From Christiangramia oceanisediminis (lineage in GTDB: Bacteria > Bacteroidota > Bacteroidia > Flavobacteriales > Flavobacteriaceae), in the NCBI RefSeq assembly GCF_022570735.2, contig NZ_JANCNS010000001.1:62001-126000 (forward strand): a stretch of DNA of 64,000 nucleotides, in the 5' to 3' direction. Within the stretch, counting starts at the first letter, position 1. Each line of letters begins with the position of its first letter. Made by a program: the position numbers and the translations under genes. This document shows positions 1-8,815 of this stretch, piece after piece. Below the pieces are notes generated by a model. The model was given only the letters and a program-made list of their open reading frames with translations, did no database searches and had not been told where the DNA came from.

Positions 1-553
1 CAGGAACTGGTACATACCAACGGATAAGATCTACAAATTTATTATTTACTGCTGGTTCAAAAAACCTTGCCTCACCTTTAGGTTTCAACAGTCTTGCTGC
101 TTCTTGTATAAAGTCTCTTTCTGTAGAAATGTCAAGGTGATGTAAAAAAGCTTTTCCAACCACTAAATCGAATGAACTACTTGGAAGCTCATTATGTAAA
201 AAATTACCTTGAACAAATTTTATTGGATATTTGAAATTACATGACCTATTGATTTTGTCAATAATAATTCCACTCGAATCGGCTATATCATTTGCATATA
301 CCTCGGCGCCCAATCGAGCCATAATTGCCGCATTAATGCAGTTACCACATCCTAACTCAAGAACTTTAGGTCCTTTTTCAAGCTGCTTTTTAAATCCATT
401 CTGATATAAAGCAAACCAACTAGTCTCTGTTGTTATAGCAGAATTTAAAAATTCATTATGATTTTCTACCCAATATAAAATATTTTTTATTCCATAATTA
501 GCATACAATTTCTCATAATAATCTTTGTTCTTCGAAAGATTAAGTCCATCCAT
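1..553 (-). CDS. SAM-dependent methyltransferase, C-terminus beyond window edge
   Basis: This is a class I SAM-dependent methyltransferase, probably acting on a sugar or lipid intermediate of the surface polysaccharide made by this locus. About 184 codons are visible and the gene runs off the left edge. Motif I (VLELGCGN) lies at residues 64-71, an acidic motif II near residue 89, SFDLVVGKAFLHHLD at 127-141, and the post-motif LLKPKGEARFFEP near 155-167. This is the usual order of a Methyltransf_11/25 fold. The ATG at 553 is 15 nt after the stop of the pyruvyl transferase gene, so it is the last visible gene of the operon. It is AT-rich compared with housekeeping genes further right. The exact substrate cannot be told. 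Confidence 0.85.
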   Translation of the reverse strand, partial: MDGLNLSKNKDYYEKLYANYGIKNILYWVENHNEFLNSAITTETSWFALYQNGFKKQLEKGPKVLELGCGNCINAAIMARLGAEVYANDIADSSGIIIDKINRSCNFKYPIKFVQGNFLHNELPSSSFDLVVGKAFLHHLDISTERDFIQEAARLLKPKGEARFFEPAVNNKFVDLIRWYVPVP

Positions 554-568
554 ATTTTCATTTATTTT

Positions 569-1387
569 TTATAAAAAAGGGCAAGAAGCTATCAAATCTT
601 TTTGAAGACGGAGAATCGTCTCTTTTTTGGGTAGTGAAATTCTGTTATGAAATTCACATTCCAATTCTTCATATGTCTTGAATTCACACCACGCAGATGG
701 AGAACCATATTCTACCCCAATAGACTCAAAATAATCAATAAATTTGACTCCATCTCCAAATAGCCTTTCGGAAAATTTCACCCAAATAGCTGGTATTTCA
801 TAAGCGTGAGAAACAATTAAACCATGTAAGGAAGAAGAAATAACTTTTTCACAACTAAAAATCTGTTCAGTTACATCTTCAGTATTCAACGTCATCAAAT
901 CCACAACCTTTACTCCTTCAACATCTCGAAAAATCTCCTCAATTTTTTGGTAGTCATGATAATGAGGAATGATTCCAAACCTAAATTTTTTTTGGCCTTT
1001 TGGTTGAAAATAAAGTGGTAATAAAAGAGCAGGATCCCCAAATACCTGTGGACAATTATACCCTAAATCAATTAAATACCGCCTCGTTCGTGGACCTCGA
1101 ACAGCTTTAAAAATTGCATTGGTTACTTTTTGGTTTCTATCTATTATACCGCTGCCCCAAACTGTACTATGAGAATTACAGTGATGAATGATACTGCCCG
1201 CTGCCAAAAAATTAATTTTGTTTCTTTTATACCATGGCATTTTTTTGGGCTGAACCCACTCTACAGGTTTACCGGATATTTTTTCAACAACATATTTCGA
1301 TAGAAGATCACCATAATTCTCTTTCTTTTTCCCCATTAATCGGGTTTCACTCCACCAAAAAAGAGGTATTTGATTTTTATTTAACAT
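569..1387 (-). CDS. Polysaccharide pyruvyl transferase family protein
   Basis: The 272-residue product matches the PS_pyruv_trans family, whose members transfer pyruvate from PEP to sugars as a ketal, adding negative charge to exopolysaccharide. Visible signatures are VWGSGI near residue 76, RGPRTRRYL near 98, FGDPALLLP near 116, and SSSLHGLIVSHAYEIPAIW near 187, the family's C-terminal histidine motif. No signal peptide or membrane segment is seen, so it should act in the cytoplasm before export. It sits between the ABC-2 permease gene and a methyltransferase gene on the same strand. Some distant family members are polysaccharide polymerising or amide-forming enzymes, so the exact reaction is inferred. 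Confidence 0.85.
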   Translation of the reverse strand: MLNKNQIPLFWWSETRLMGKKKENYGDLLSKYVVEKISGKPVEWVQPKKMPWYKRNKINFLAAGSIIHHCNSHSTVWGSGIIDRNQKVTNAIFKAVRGPRTRRYLIDLGYNCPQVFGDPALLLPLYFQPKGQKKFRFGIIPHYHDYQKIEEIFRDVEGVKVVDLMTLNTEDVTEQIFSCEKVISSSLHGLIVSHAYEIPAIWVKFSERLFGDGVKFIDYFESIGVEYGSPSAWCEFKTYEELECEFHNRISLPKKETILRLQKDLIASCPFL

Positions 1388-1454
1388 CCTTTGATATTTT
1401 TCGATGGTATAATTAATTCAATATCAATTTCGAAAATGAGAAATTATGATTTTA

Positions 1455-2315
1455 TCATACAGTATCAATGAAATTCTTTTCAGTTCTATTAAAAATTATT
1501 AGGCCAAAAAGAAACAATAGTATGGAAACTGTAAGAGTATAGAAAAAACTGGGCCAAGAGAATATGCCGGTATTGAGGATCATATACCTAAATCCTTCAA
1601 TAATTTGAGTTAATGGATTAAATTTGACTACCCAATCCCAATCAGGCATTTTATCTGAAACTTCACTTAGAGGATAAGGCACCGCTGAGAAATAAACTAA
1701 CAAAGAGGTGGCAAATCCTACCAATACTGATAGATCTCTGTATTTTGTTGTAAAAGCGGAGATAATCATTCCAGCCCCTAAGCCAAATAAGGCCATCATA
1801 ACAATATATATAGGAAACAAAAGAATATTAATATTCGGACTTATTTTAACTCCATTCCAGAGTACAATAATATATACAACTGATAAAACACCTATTTGTA
1901 TTCCGAATTTAAATAGGTTAGTAATAACCGTAGCCAAGGGCATTATTACCCTGGGAAAATACACCTTCCCAAAAATTCCTGCATTTACCCGAAAAGTATC
2001 CGAGGTCCCCGTAAGACATTGACTAAAATAATTCCAAGCTGTTATACCCGTTAAATTAAATAAAAATGGTGGAACATCTCCAGTAGGAATATTGGCTATA
2101 TTATTAAAGACAAGAGTAAAAGTTATCGCCGTAAATATGGGTTGAATAAAATACCAAAGAGGTCCTAGAATTGTCTGCTTGTAGACCGTAACAATATTAC
2201 GCTTAACAAATAAAAATAAGAGATCCCTATATCGCCATATTTCCTTGAAATTAAGATCTATAAGTTTTCGTTTGGGAGTTATTTCGTATAACCACTCATT
2301 ATTTGCCTCCTTCAT
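1455..2315 (-). CDS. ABC-2 type polysaccharide export permease (Wzm/KpsM-like)
   Basis: This is an integral membrane permease of the ABC-2 family that carries polysaccharide or O-antigen glycans. It has a cytoplasmic N-terminus with the amphipathic RDLLFLFVKRNI stretch, then about six hydrophobic segments (roughly residues 35-60, 65-90, 110-140, 150-175, 180-205, 250-275). The ILGPLWYFIQP motif near residue 48 is typical of the Wzm/TagG group. The ATG at 2315 begins one base after the wzc stop, so the two genes are translationally close; a TTG at 2324 is an alternative start. No matching Wzt ATPase gene lies in the visible part of the locus, so its partner must be beyond the left edge or elsewhere. 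Confidence 0.9.
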   Translation of the reverse strand: MKEANNEWLYEITPKRKLIDLNFKEIWRYRDLLFLFVKRNIVTVYKQTILGPLWYFIQPIFTAITFTLVFNNIANIPTGDVPPFLFNLTGITAWNYFSQCLTGTSDTFRVNAGIFGKVYFPRVIMPLATVITNLFKFGIQIGVLSVVYIIVLWNGVKISPNINILLFPIYIVMMALFGLGAGMIISAFTTKYRDLSVLVGFATSLLVYFSAVPYPLSEVSDKMPDWDWVVKFNPLTQIIEGFRYMILNTGIFSWPSFFYTLTVSILLFLFGLIIFNRTEKNFIDTV

Positions 2316-2316
2316 C

Positions 2317-4785
2317 TTATTCAAAATTCCTCATAAATTTTCTCCAGGACATTTTTAATTGATGTAATCGGGTAGGTGCAGCACCATAGTAGCCTTTTGC
2401 ATAGCGGTTATAACCATAACCATAACCATAGCCATAACCATAACCATAACCATAACCGTACTTAGCCCGGTGTACAAAGTGGTTTAGAACGAAACTGATA
2501 TTCTTTACCTCCTGCTTATTATATTTTTCATTGATGGTTTCCAGCATACCGCGTTTCGAATAATCCTGTCTTACCAGGTATAAGGTTGCGTCAGCATATT
2601 TTACCAGATTCAGCGCATCGGCAACCATTCCAACCGGTGGGGTATCCAAAATGATATAGTCATATTCCTCTTTCAACCGCGCCATCAATTCATCCATCTT
2701 TTCTGTCATCAATAACTCAGATGGATTGGGTGGTACCGGCCCAGAAGTTATAACGTCCAGATATGGAATCTTGCTTCCCTGAATTATCTCATCCGCACTT
2801 GACTGGTCAATTAGATAATTAACAATACCGAGGTCATTATTCAGGTGAAAATCATCAAAGATCTTGGGCTTACGAAGGTCAACTCCCACCAATACTGTTT
2901 TCTTCTCACTTAAAGCGAATACTGTTGCAAGGTTCATCGCGCAAAAGGTTTTCCCTTCCCCAGAAACCGAGGAAGTGATCAATACTGTTTTAGCTCCTTT
3001 CACCCCTTGACGTTTATACATAAATTGAAGACTCGATCTCAAACCCCTGAAGCCTTCAGCAATTGAAGATTTAGGATTTTCGAAAACTGCCAGGTTTGTA
3101 TCAGATTTATTTCTTCCGATAAGGCCTAAGATCGGAATTGGCGATAATCTTGTAATCTCCTGTGCGTTATGGATATTGGTATTTAAGAATACCAGAAGAA
3201 AGACAAAAGTCAATGGAATAAGTCCTCCTACCATTACTGCCATAACATAGTTCAACTGGGTATCAGGTCCTATTTGCCCTCCTCCGGTATCTTTGGCCTT
3301 ATCAATCACCATCACATCACTTACATTGGCCGCTTTCACCAGCCCAGCTTCGCTTCTCTTCTCCAGGAACATATTATAGGTACGTTCGTTGATCGCATAT
3401 TTACGCTGTATCTTTAAAAGGTCCTGTTCTTCCTGGGGTAATTTATTGACCTCAGCTTCCAGTTGCGCGATCTTACGATTCAAATCGTTTAATTCAGATC
3501 TCAATAAACCCTTGGAAGAGTTGATGTTTTCTAGAAGGATAGATTTAACTGAATTGATTTGCCGGTCGATATCGGCAAAAACGGGTGAATTTTCTTTAAG
3601 TGTATATTGATAATTCCTTCGCTCTTCAGCCAGCTGAATGATCTTGGAAACACCGGTGGCTATACTTCCCTCAGTGATTCCAGCTACCGAGGGTGCAGGC
3701 ACTTCTGAGTAATCGTCGCGGGTTACAAGATATGTCTCCAGGTTATTATAATAAGCCAGCTGCCTTCTTATATCCTCCTTACTTATGTCGAGGTTGGAAA
3801 GTTGACTGGACAATTGACTACTTTCGTTGGTAATATCAAGAATGGAGTTTTTATTTCTGAAGTCATTAAGTTCAGCTTCAACCGCTTTCAGTTGTTCTGC
3901 TTGAACTGCAAGTGTACTATCTATAAACCGTATAGTCTTGGTTGCAAAAAGGTTTTTGCGTTCCAGCATATTTTCACTTAAAACCGCTACCGATCCATTT
4001 AGATAATCAACTATACGAGCCTTGTTTAAACCCGTCTGACTTAAGTTTAAAACAGATGAACCCTGGGATTCCGGATTGATCGCTACATTACGATATCTGC
4101 CCACAGCAGAATTGAATGGTAAAAAGCTTATATAATATGGTTTCTCACTCGGGGATCCAATTTCGGTCCTTACAACATAACCTGAGAAAAAAGGAAGTAC
4201 AACATGCTCACCAAATCGATAATTACGACTGAATTCTCCATCTTCCGTCCTACGCGTATCAGTTTCTTTGGTCTTATAATTCGTCCTGTAAAGATTTTCT
4301 GGAACGTCAGCCTCGATGTTAAACTTTTCATCATCAAGTACCCTGATCTTCATCGTCACATTATTAGCCTGGTAAGCATTGGTATCCGCAATAATATGAA
4401 AAGGGGTTTGTCCATAAACATCCACTCTTTGGTATTCCCCCTGGGCGAGATAATTGATATAGAACTGAAGTTTTTCAACTACTTCCTCATTATGGGATCG
4501 TGACCGAAGTATGGTCATGGCCGTATTTACCTTGTCTGAAGTACCACCCCAGTTAAAAGTTAAACTGGTTGTGGAGGTAAAAAATGGGTTTTGATCGTCT
4601 TTGATAGAGATCTGGTTTCCCAAGCGGTAAACCGGAAGTTTCCGCACATTATTATAGTAAGCAACTGCCAGGCTGATCCCTACGGAAAGCAATATAAGCT
4701 TCCAGTAACTGATAACTTTCAGGATAAAACCCTTAAAGTCAAAGGTGGAACCTACATCGGATATGTGATCATCTTCATGCGCCAT
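2317..4785 (-). CDS. Wzc-like polysaccharide co-polymerase with tyrosine kinase domain
   Basis: This 822-residue inner-membrane protein joins a Wzz chain-length domain to a BY-kinase. TM1 is near residues 30-46, a long coiled-coil periplasmic region with a GNVR-type segment covers about 270-500, and TM2 is near 512-535. The kinase has Walker A (SSVSGEGKT, near 604), Walker A' (VLVGVDLRKP, near 628) and Walker B (YIILDTPPV, near 705). The C-terminal tail carries eight YG dipeptides followed by YNRY and KGYY, about twelve tyrosines that would be the autophosphorylation cluster. The tail is coded by a hexanucleotide repeat. The start overlaps the wza stop as TAATG. It probably controls polymer length and export with the Wza-like lipoprotein. 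Confidence 0.95.
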   Translation of the reverse strand: MAHEDDHISDVGSTFDFKGFILKVISYWKLILLSVGISLAVAYYNNVRKLPVYRLGNQISIKDDQNPFFTSTTSLTFNWGGTSDKVNTAMTILRSRSHNEEVVEKLQFYINYLAQGEYQRVDVYGQTPFHIIADTNAYQANNVTMKIRVLDDEKFNIEADVPENLYRTNYKTKETDTRRTEDGEFSRNYRFGEHVVLPFFSGYVVRTEIGSPSEKPYYISFLPFNSAVGRYRNVAINPESQGSSVLNLSQTGLNKARIVDYLNGSVAVLSENMLERKNLFATKTIRFIDSTLAVQAEQLKAVEAELNDFRNKNSILDITNESSQLSSQLSNLDISKEDIRRQLAYYNNLETYLVTRDDYSEVPAPSVAGITEGSIATGVSKIIQLAEERRNYQYTLKENSPVFADIDRQINSVKSILLENINSSKGLLRSELNDLNRKIAQLEAEVNKLPQEEQDLLKIQRKYAINERTYNMFLEKRSEAGLVKAANVSDVMVIDKAKDTGGGQIGPDTQLNYVMAVMVGGLIPLTFVFLLVFLNTNIHNAQEITRLSPIPILGLIGRNKSDTNLAVFENPKSSIAEGFRGLRSSLQFMYKRQGVKGAKTVLITSSVSGEGKTFCAMNLATVFALSEKKTVLVGVDLRKPKIFDDFHLNNDLGIVNYLIDQSSADEIIQGSKIPYLDVITSGPVPPNPSELLMTEKMDELMARLKEEYDYIILDTPPVGMVADALNLVKYADATLYLVRQDYSKRGMLETINEKYNKQEVKNISFVLNHFVHRAKYGYGYGYGYGYGYGYGYNRYAKGYYGAAPTRLHQLKMSWRKFMRNFE
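2409..2460. repeat. Hexanucleotide repeat coding the Tyr-Gly tail of Wzc
   Basis: Eight near-identical hexamers (ACCATA as read on the plus strand, one GCCATA variant, the last unit ending in GTA) code the YG dipeptide run. Unit length is two codons, so slippage changes the number of tyrosines without breaking the frame. Confidence 0.9.
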
Positions 4786-5573
4786 TATCTTGTTGTAATA
4801 AAGTAAATCGAAGTTGCTAAAGTGATAAGACTTGTAACGGTTCTGAAAACTTCCAATCCAGTGGTTCCAAATCCTAAAGTTTTTCTTGGAAGGGGATTCA
4901 CAACGATCATATCGTTAGGCTGGATATAATAATAAGGACTTTTCATGATGTCGATATCGGTTACATCTACGACGTGCACCTCTTCTCCCTGTGGATATTG
5001 CCGAATGATCTGTACATTTTCACGATCACCAAAATCAGTAATCCCTCCTGCATTCGCAATCGCTTCCATAATAGTGACCTGCTCCTTATAAACCACCTGG
5101 CTTCCCTGGCCTATTTCTCCCAGGGTGGTATATCGTATTCCTGCCAATTTCACGGTAACGAATATATTTGCTTCCTCCCTGAAATAGTCTTCCAGTAATT
5201 TTTCTTCTATTTTCTTTCGAATTTCTTCTTCAGTGAAACCAAGCACATTAATCTCTCCCATCGTCGGCACCCTTATGTTACCGTGATCGTCAACGGTAAA
5301 CCCATCAAAATAAACGCGCTCTTCAGTAGTTGCCGTGGGATTAGCTTCTCCCACCGGGTTAAACATCCCTACCAGCTCCTGGTCCAGGGCCTTAACCCTG
5401 ATGCTTAACAGGTCCCCTATCTGTATTCGATAAGGCTTTTTTAATTGCTGAACCTGGATGATGCTATCTACCTCCTTTTCGTGTTCCTGTAAATAAGAAA
5501 TGCGTTTGGTTGATAAACAGGAGGTAAGGCATAAAAACAAACCCAGTAAAAGCAATATAGATCTGTAACTCAT
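4785..5573 (-). CDS. Wza-like polysaccharide export lipoprotein
   Basis: This outer-membrane polysaccharide export protein should form the exit channel that works with the Wzc-like kinase. I start it at the ATG at 5573, giving 262 residues and a clean lipoprotein signal (LLLLGLFLCLTSC, lipid Cys at about residue 18). A TTG eight codons upstream would put extra residues in front of the signal peptide and is less likely. A Poly_export domain covers about residues 45-150 (YRIQIGDLLSIRV), followed by an SLBB-type region (TTLGEIGQGSQVVYKEQVT) and a hydrophobic C-terminus. Its stop overlaps the wzc start. It looks like the first visible gene of the operon. The upstream DNA is repeat-rich and no clear promoter was recognised. 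Confidence 0.93.
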   Translation of the reverse strand: MSYRSILLLLGLFLCLTSCLSTKRISYLQEHEKEVDSIIQVQQLKKPYRIQIGDLLSIRVKALDQELVGMFNPVGEANPTATTEERVYFDGFTVDDHGNIRVPTMGEINVLGFTEEEIRKKIEEKLLEDYFREEANIFVTVKLAGIRYTTLGEIGQGSQVVYKEQVTIMEAIANAGGITDFGDRENVQIIRQYPQGEEVHVVDVTDIDIMKSPYYYIQPNDMIVVNPLPRKTLGFGTTGLEVFRTVTSLITLATSIYFITTR

Positions 5574-5679
5574 AGGGGCTTCACATAGTTTTAACAAATA
5601 TAGTTTTTACGGGCTAATAATAAAATTATCAATGAGTTTTATGATTCGCCGGGGTAATGGAAAGTGGAGAGAGGGAATT

Positions 5680-5819
5680 ACGAAGTACGAAGTACGAGGT
5701 GGGAAGTGGGAAGTGGGAAGTGGGAAGTGGGAAGTGGGAAGTGGGAAGTGGGAAGTGGGAAGTGGGAAGTGGGAAGTGGGAAGTGGGAAGTGGGAAGAGG
5801 GAAGAGGGAAGAGGGAAGT
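5680..5819. repeat. Heptanucleotide tandem array (GGGAAGT type)
   Basis: Twenty consecutive 7-nt units stay in phase: ACGAAGT twice, ACGAGGT once, GGGAAGT thirteen times, GGGAAGA three times and a final GGGAAGT. The perfect part starts at 5701. Because 7 is not a multiple of 3, all reading frames are open over the array and give spurious ORFs. Confidence 0.97.
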
Positions 5820-5896
5820 TATTAATTGAAAATTTAAAGTTCAAAATTTTAAATTTAGGGTTTAGGGTTTAGGGAACATTGGAGGATTTTTTTGGC

Positions 5897-6045
5897 CTAT
5901 CGAAAGTTGCTCGTAGAATTTAAAGTGAAGACTCCGTGAAATTTCAGGCTGTTGGAGTCCACCACAAGTGGACGAGTTCCTGAAATTTAGGAGTCAAACG
6001 AAAGATTCAGAGCAACTTTCGTAAGCCTTGATTTTTTGTTTCTTT
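5897..6045. repeat. Nested-hairpin element A, copy 1
   Basis: A structured intergenic element. The outer stem is a perfect 12-bp inverted repeat (CGAAAGTTGCTC at 5901-5912 with its complement at 6010-6021). Inside are GACTCC/GGAGTC (5930-5935 with 5990-5995) and AAATTTCAGG/CCTGAAATTT (5939-5948 with 5979-5988). The apex is GTCCAC/GTGGAC (5957-5962 with 5968-5973). A second small hairpin (CCTTGAT/ATCAAGG) follows near 6025-6054. A second copy at 12561 keeps the pairing with changed bases. Confidence 0.9.
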
Positions 6046-6222
6046 TTCATCAAGGAAAAAGAAAGGATTAATATAATTCTTCTGCTAAATTCCGGTCCTA
6101 ATAGAACTCATCAGATAGTTACGCAAAAATTTGTCGTTGCAAGAGATGACTTCTCCAACTTTAGAGGTAATCCTTCAGGACGACTAAGAAATCTCAATCA
6201 GTCATGGTTCTTGAAATATAAA

Positions 6223-6271
6223 CCTCTCGACTGAGCCTGTACTGAGCGAAGCCGAAGTACTCGAGATGACG
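6223..6271. repeat. Dispersed palindromic repeat C, copy 1
   Basis: A roughly 49-bp element with an imperfect palindrome: CTCGACTGAGCCTGTACTG pairs with the following CGAAGTACTCGAG half. Four other good copies lie at 10403, 10681, 10981 and 12797, and a decayed one near 6590. Such elements are common in intergenic DNA of Flavobacteriia. Confidence 0.85.
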
Positions 6272-6793
6272 TTTGAAGTTAGATTTTAGAAATACCAAAT
6301 ATGAACTAGTCCTTACAGGACGACTGTGAATTCCATAACTTTTCGTGCAAAGACCATGAAATAATTCAGGGTGACGGGGAAAACGGCTTACATTCGTAAT
6401 GCTGCCAAGATTCTTCGGGGGCTTCAGATTCCCAGAATCAAAATTCTTCCACTAGATAATAAAGTACGCCTATGCTTCGACAGGCTCAGCATGGCATGGG
6501 AAAAACGAATAAAAGTCAGCCAACAACAAAAAAGAGATATAGACGACTATCAGAATTGTCAATTCTCAATTATCAATTTTAACATAGACTTCTCGATGCA
6601 GACTGTATTTAGCGGAACCAAAGTGCTCGAGGTGACATTTGAACTACAACCTTAAACAGACAACCCACAACGCAGAACAGAATACAGGGCAATGACATTA
6701 GACTTTAGACATTAGACATTAGGCATTTAAGGAATTTATACTTCCACAGGCTCAGTCAATTGTAGAAAAACTTACCAATCCAAACAGAGAACG

Positions 6794-6940
6794 GACAACA
6801 GACAACCAGCTTTAGACAACCGACAACCCACAACCGACAACTTTCATTGTCAATTATCCATTATCAATTGTCAATTGCTAAATGTCAATTCTTACTTCGT
6901 ACTTTTGTCTCCGAACTACGAATTCCAGACTACAAACTAA
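6794..6940. repeat. Degenerate heptamer tract running to the ABC-F start
   Basis: Twenty-one consecutive 7-nt units hold one phase while the motif changes from GACAACC types through TCAATTG types to GAACTAC types. The tract stops three bases before the ABC-F start codon. No spacer breaks the period. Confidence 0.85.
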
Positions 6941-6943
6941 ATT

Positions 6944-8809
6944 ATGAATTACCTTTCAGTTGAAAATATTGCCAAATCATACGGCGAACGAATACTTTTC
7001 AGGGATATCAGTTTTGGGATCAATAAGGATCAGAAGGTTGGATTCGTCGCCAAGAACGGAACCGGCAAGACGAGTCTGCTTAATATCCTTGCGGGAACCG
7101 ACACGCCCGATGAAGGCCAGGTGATATACCGTAATGATATCAGGGTGGCGTTTCTTTCCCAGGAACCGGAACTGGATCCTGAACTCAGTATTGAGCAAAG
7201 CATCTTTTCCAGTGAGAACCCAACCCTCAAGATCGTAGAGCAATACGAAAAAGCACTGCTGAATCCCGAAGATGCCGATGCACTTCAAAAAGCCATGGAT
7301 GCCATGGAGGCTGCCAATGCCTGGGATTTCGAAACCGAATTCAAACAGATCCTCTATAAATTAAACCTGGAAGACCTGCAGGCCGTCGTCAAAAATCTTT
7401 CCGGAGGGCAGAAGAAAAGGCTGGCGCTGGCGAGAATGTTGCTAAAAAAACCAGACTTTATCATTCTTGATGAACCTACCAATCACCTGGACCTGGATAT
7501 GATCGAGTGGCTGGAGGAATATTTCCGCAAACAGGATTTCACCATTTTCATGGTCACCCACGACCGCTATTTCCTGGAGCGGGTGTGTAACGAGATCATC
7601 GAACTGGAAGACGGAAAACTCTATACCTACAAAGGCAATTATTCCTATTACCTGGATAAAAAAGAAGAGCGCCACCAGCTGGAACAGACCAATACCGACA
7701 AAGCACAGCAACTCTATAAAAAGGAACTTAATTGGATGCGCAGGCAGCCCAAGGCACGTACCACCAAATCCAAATCGCGAATCGATGATTTCCACGAGAT
7801 CAAACACAGGGCGAGTCAGCGCAGGCAGGACCACAAAGTTCAGCTGGAATTGAATATGGAGCGACTGGGAAGCAAGATTGTGGAACTGCACAATATCTCC
7901 AAGGAGCTGGGTGGCAAGCAGCTGTTGCAGAATTTCAGCTATACCTTTAAAAAAGGTGAACGCCTTGGGATCATCGGGAAGAACGGAACGGGAAAATCCA
8001 CTTTCCTCAATATGCTTACCGGAAACCTGGAGCCCGATACCGGCAAGATCGTGGTGGGCGAAACCGTGAAATTCGGGTATTACACACAGAAAGGCATAAA
8101 GATCAAACCCGGACAAAAGGTGATCGAGGTCATCAGGGAATTCGGGGATTATATTCCATTAAAAAAAGGCCGACAGATCTCGGCGGAACAGCTGCTTGAA
8201 CGCTTCCTATTCGACCGCAAAAAGCAATACGATTTCGTGGAAAAACTGAGCGGGGGTGAAAAGAAACGGCTTTACCTGTGCACCGTCCTGATCCAGAATC
8301 CCAACTTTCTTATTCTGGATGAGCCTACCAACGACCTGGATGTACTTACCCTGAACGTGCTGGAAAATTTCCTGCTCGACTTTCCGGGCTGTATCATCGT
8401 AGTTTCCCACGACCGTTACTTTATGGACAAGATCACCGATCACCTATTTGTCTTCGAAGGCCAGGGTGCCGTTACCGACTTCCCCGGAAACTATACCGAT
8501 TACCGCGAATATTCCGAAAGCAAAAGCGCTACGGAAACCAAGCCTGTAGAAAAGAAAGTTAAGGAAAACACCTGGCGCGACGACTCAACAGGTTCCAGCC
8601 TTACCTACAAGGAACAAAAGGAATTCGGAAAACTGGAAAAAGAGATCACCCAGCTCGAAAAGAAAAAAGAGGAGATACAAAAAGAATTCCTGAAAGAACT
8701 GAGCGGCGATGAGATCAATGAAACCTCCGTGAAACTTCAAAAAGTAGAAGATGAAATTGAAGAAAAGACGATGAGGTATTTTGAGTTGATGGAGAAGGCA
8801 GAAGGCTAA
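6944..8809 (+). CDS. ABC-F family ATPase (Uup-like)
   Basis: This 621-residue soluble protein has two ABC domains in one chain and no membrane segments, which defines the ABC-F family of ribosome-associated ATPases. Domain 1 has Walker A (AKNGTGKT, near residue 36) and signature LSGGQKKRLALARMLL near 152. The interdomain linker spans about 240-320. Domain 2 has Walker A (GKNGTGKS, near 347) and LSGGEKKRL near 437. A charged coiled-coil tail follows from about residue 540, as in Uup. The gene is isolated: a heptamer repeat tract ends just before the ATG and another begins just after the stop. A role in ribosome function or DNA repair-type phenotypes is inferred from the family. Confidence 0.95.
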   Translation: MNYLSVENIAKSYGERILFRDISFGINKDQKVGFVAKNGTGKTSLLNILAGTDTPDEGQVIYRNDIRVAFLSQEPELDPELSIEQSIFSSENPTLKIVEQYEKALLNPEDADALQKAMDAMEAANAWDFETEFKQILYKLNLEDLQAVVKNLSGGQKKRLALARMLLKKPDFIILDEPTNHLDLDMIEWLEEYFRKQDFTIFMVTHDRYFLERVCNEIIELEDGKLYTYKGNYSYYLDKKEERHQLEQTNTDKAQQLYKKELNWMRRQPKARTTKSKSRIDDFHEIKHRASQRRQDHKVQLELNMERLGSKIVELHNISKELGGKQLLQNFSYTFKKGERLGIIGKNGTGKSTFLNMLTGNLEPDTGKIVVGETVKFGYYTQKGIKIKPGQKVIEVIREFGDYIPLKKGRQISAEQLLERFLFDRKKQYDFVEKLSGGEKKRLYLCTVLIQNPNFLILDEPTNDLDVLTLNVLENFLLDFPGCIIVVSHDRYFMDKITDHLFVFEGQGAVTDFPGNYTDYREYSESKSATETKPVEKKVKENTWRDDSTGSSLTYKEQKEFGKLEKEITQLEKKKEEIQKEFLKELSGDEINETSVKLQKVEDEIEEKTMRYFELMEKAEG

Positions 8810-8815
8810 AATAGT

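Larger units (their letters stand above)
5574..6943. other. Long gene-free, repeat-rich interval
   Basis: About 1.37 kb between the divergent wza and ABC-F genes holds no credible gene. Short ORFs here are translations of repeats. It contains the GGGAAGT array, three TTTAGGG units (5854-5874), hairpin element A copy 1, palindrome C copy 1, a decayed palindrome C near 6590-6645, other heptamer tracts (for example 6551-6584 and 6694-6728), and the tract that runs up to the ABC-F start codon. Confidence 0.85.

Noticed and set aside
5629-5872. Three overlapping ORFs on both strands over the GGGAAGT array
   Set aside because: They are open only because the 7-nt repeat has no stop in several frames. 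The products are monotonous repeats without homology features.
5854-5874. Telomere-like TTTAGGG repeats
   Set aside because: Only three units in the middle of a bacterial chromosome segment. They fit the general 7-nt tract behaviour and not a replicon end.
6028-6655. Short ORFs (68 and 94 residues) in the 5.6-6.9 kb interval
   Set aside because: They cross the element A tail and palindrome remnants, use repeat-derived sequence and have no conserved features.
7442-8116. A 224-residue minus-strand ORF in the ABC-F gene
   Set aside because: Antisense shadow of a strongly conserved ABC-F coding region.
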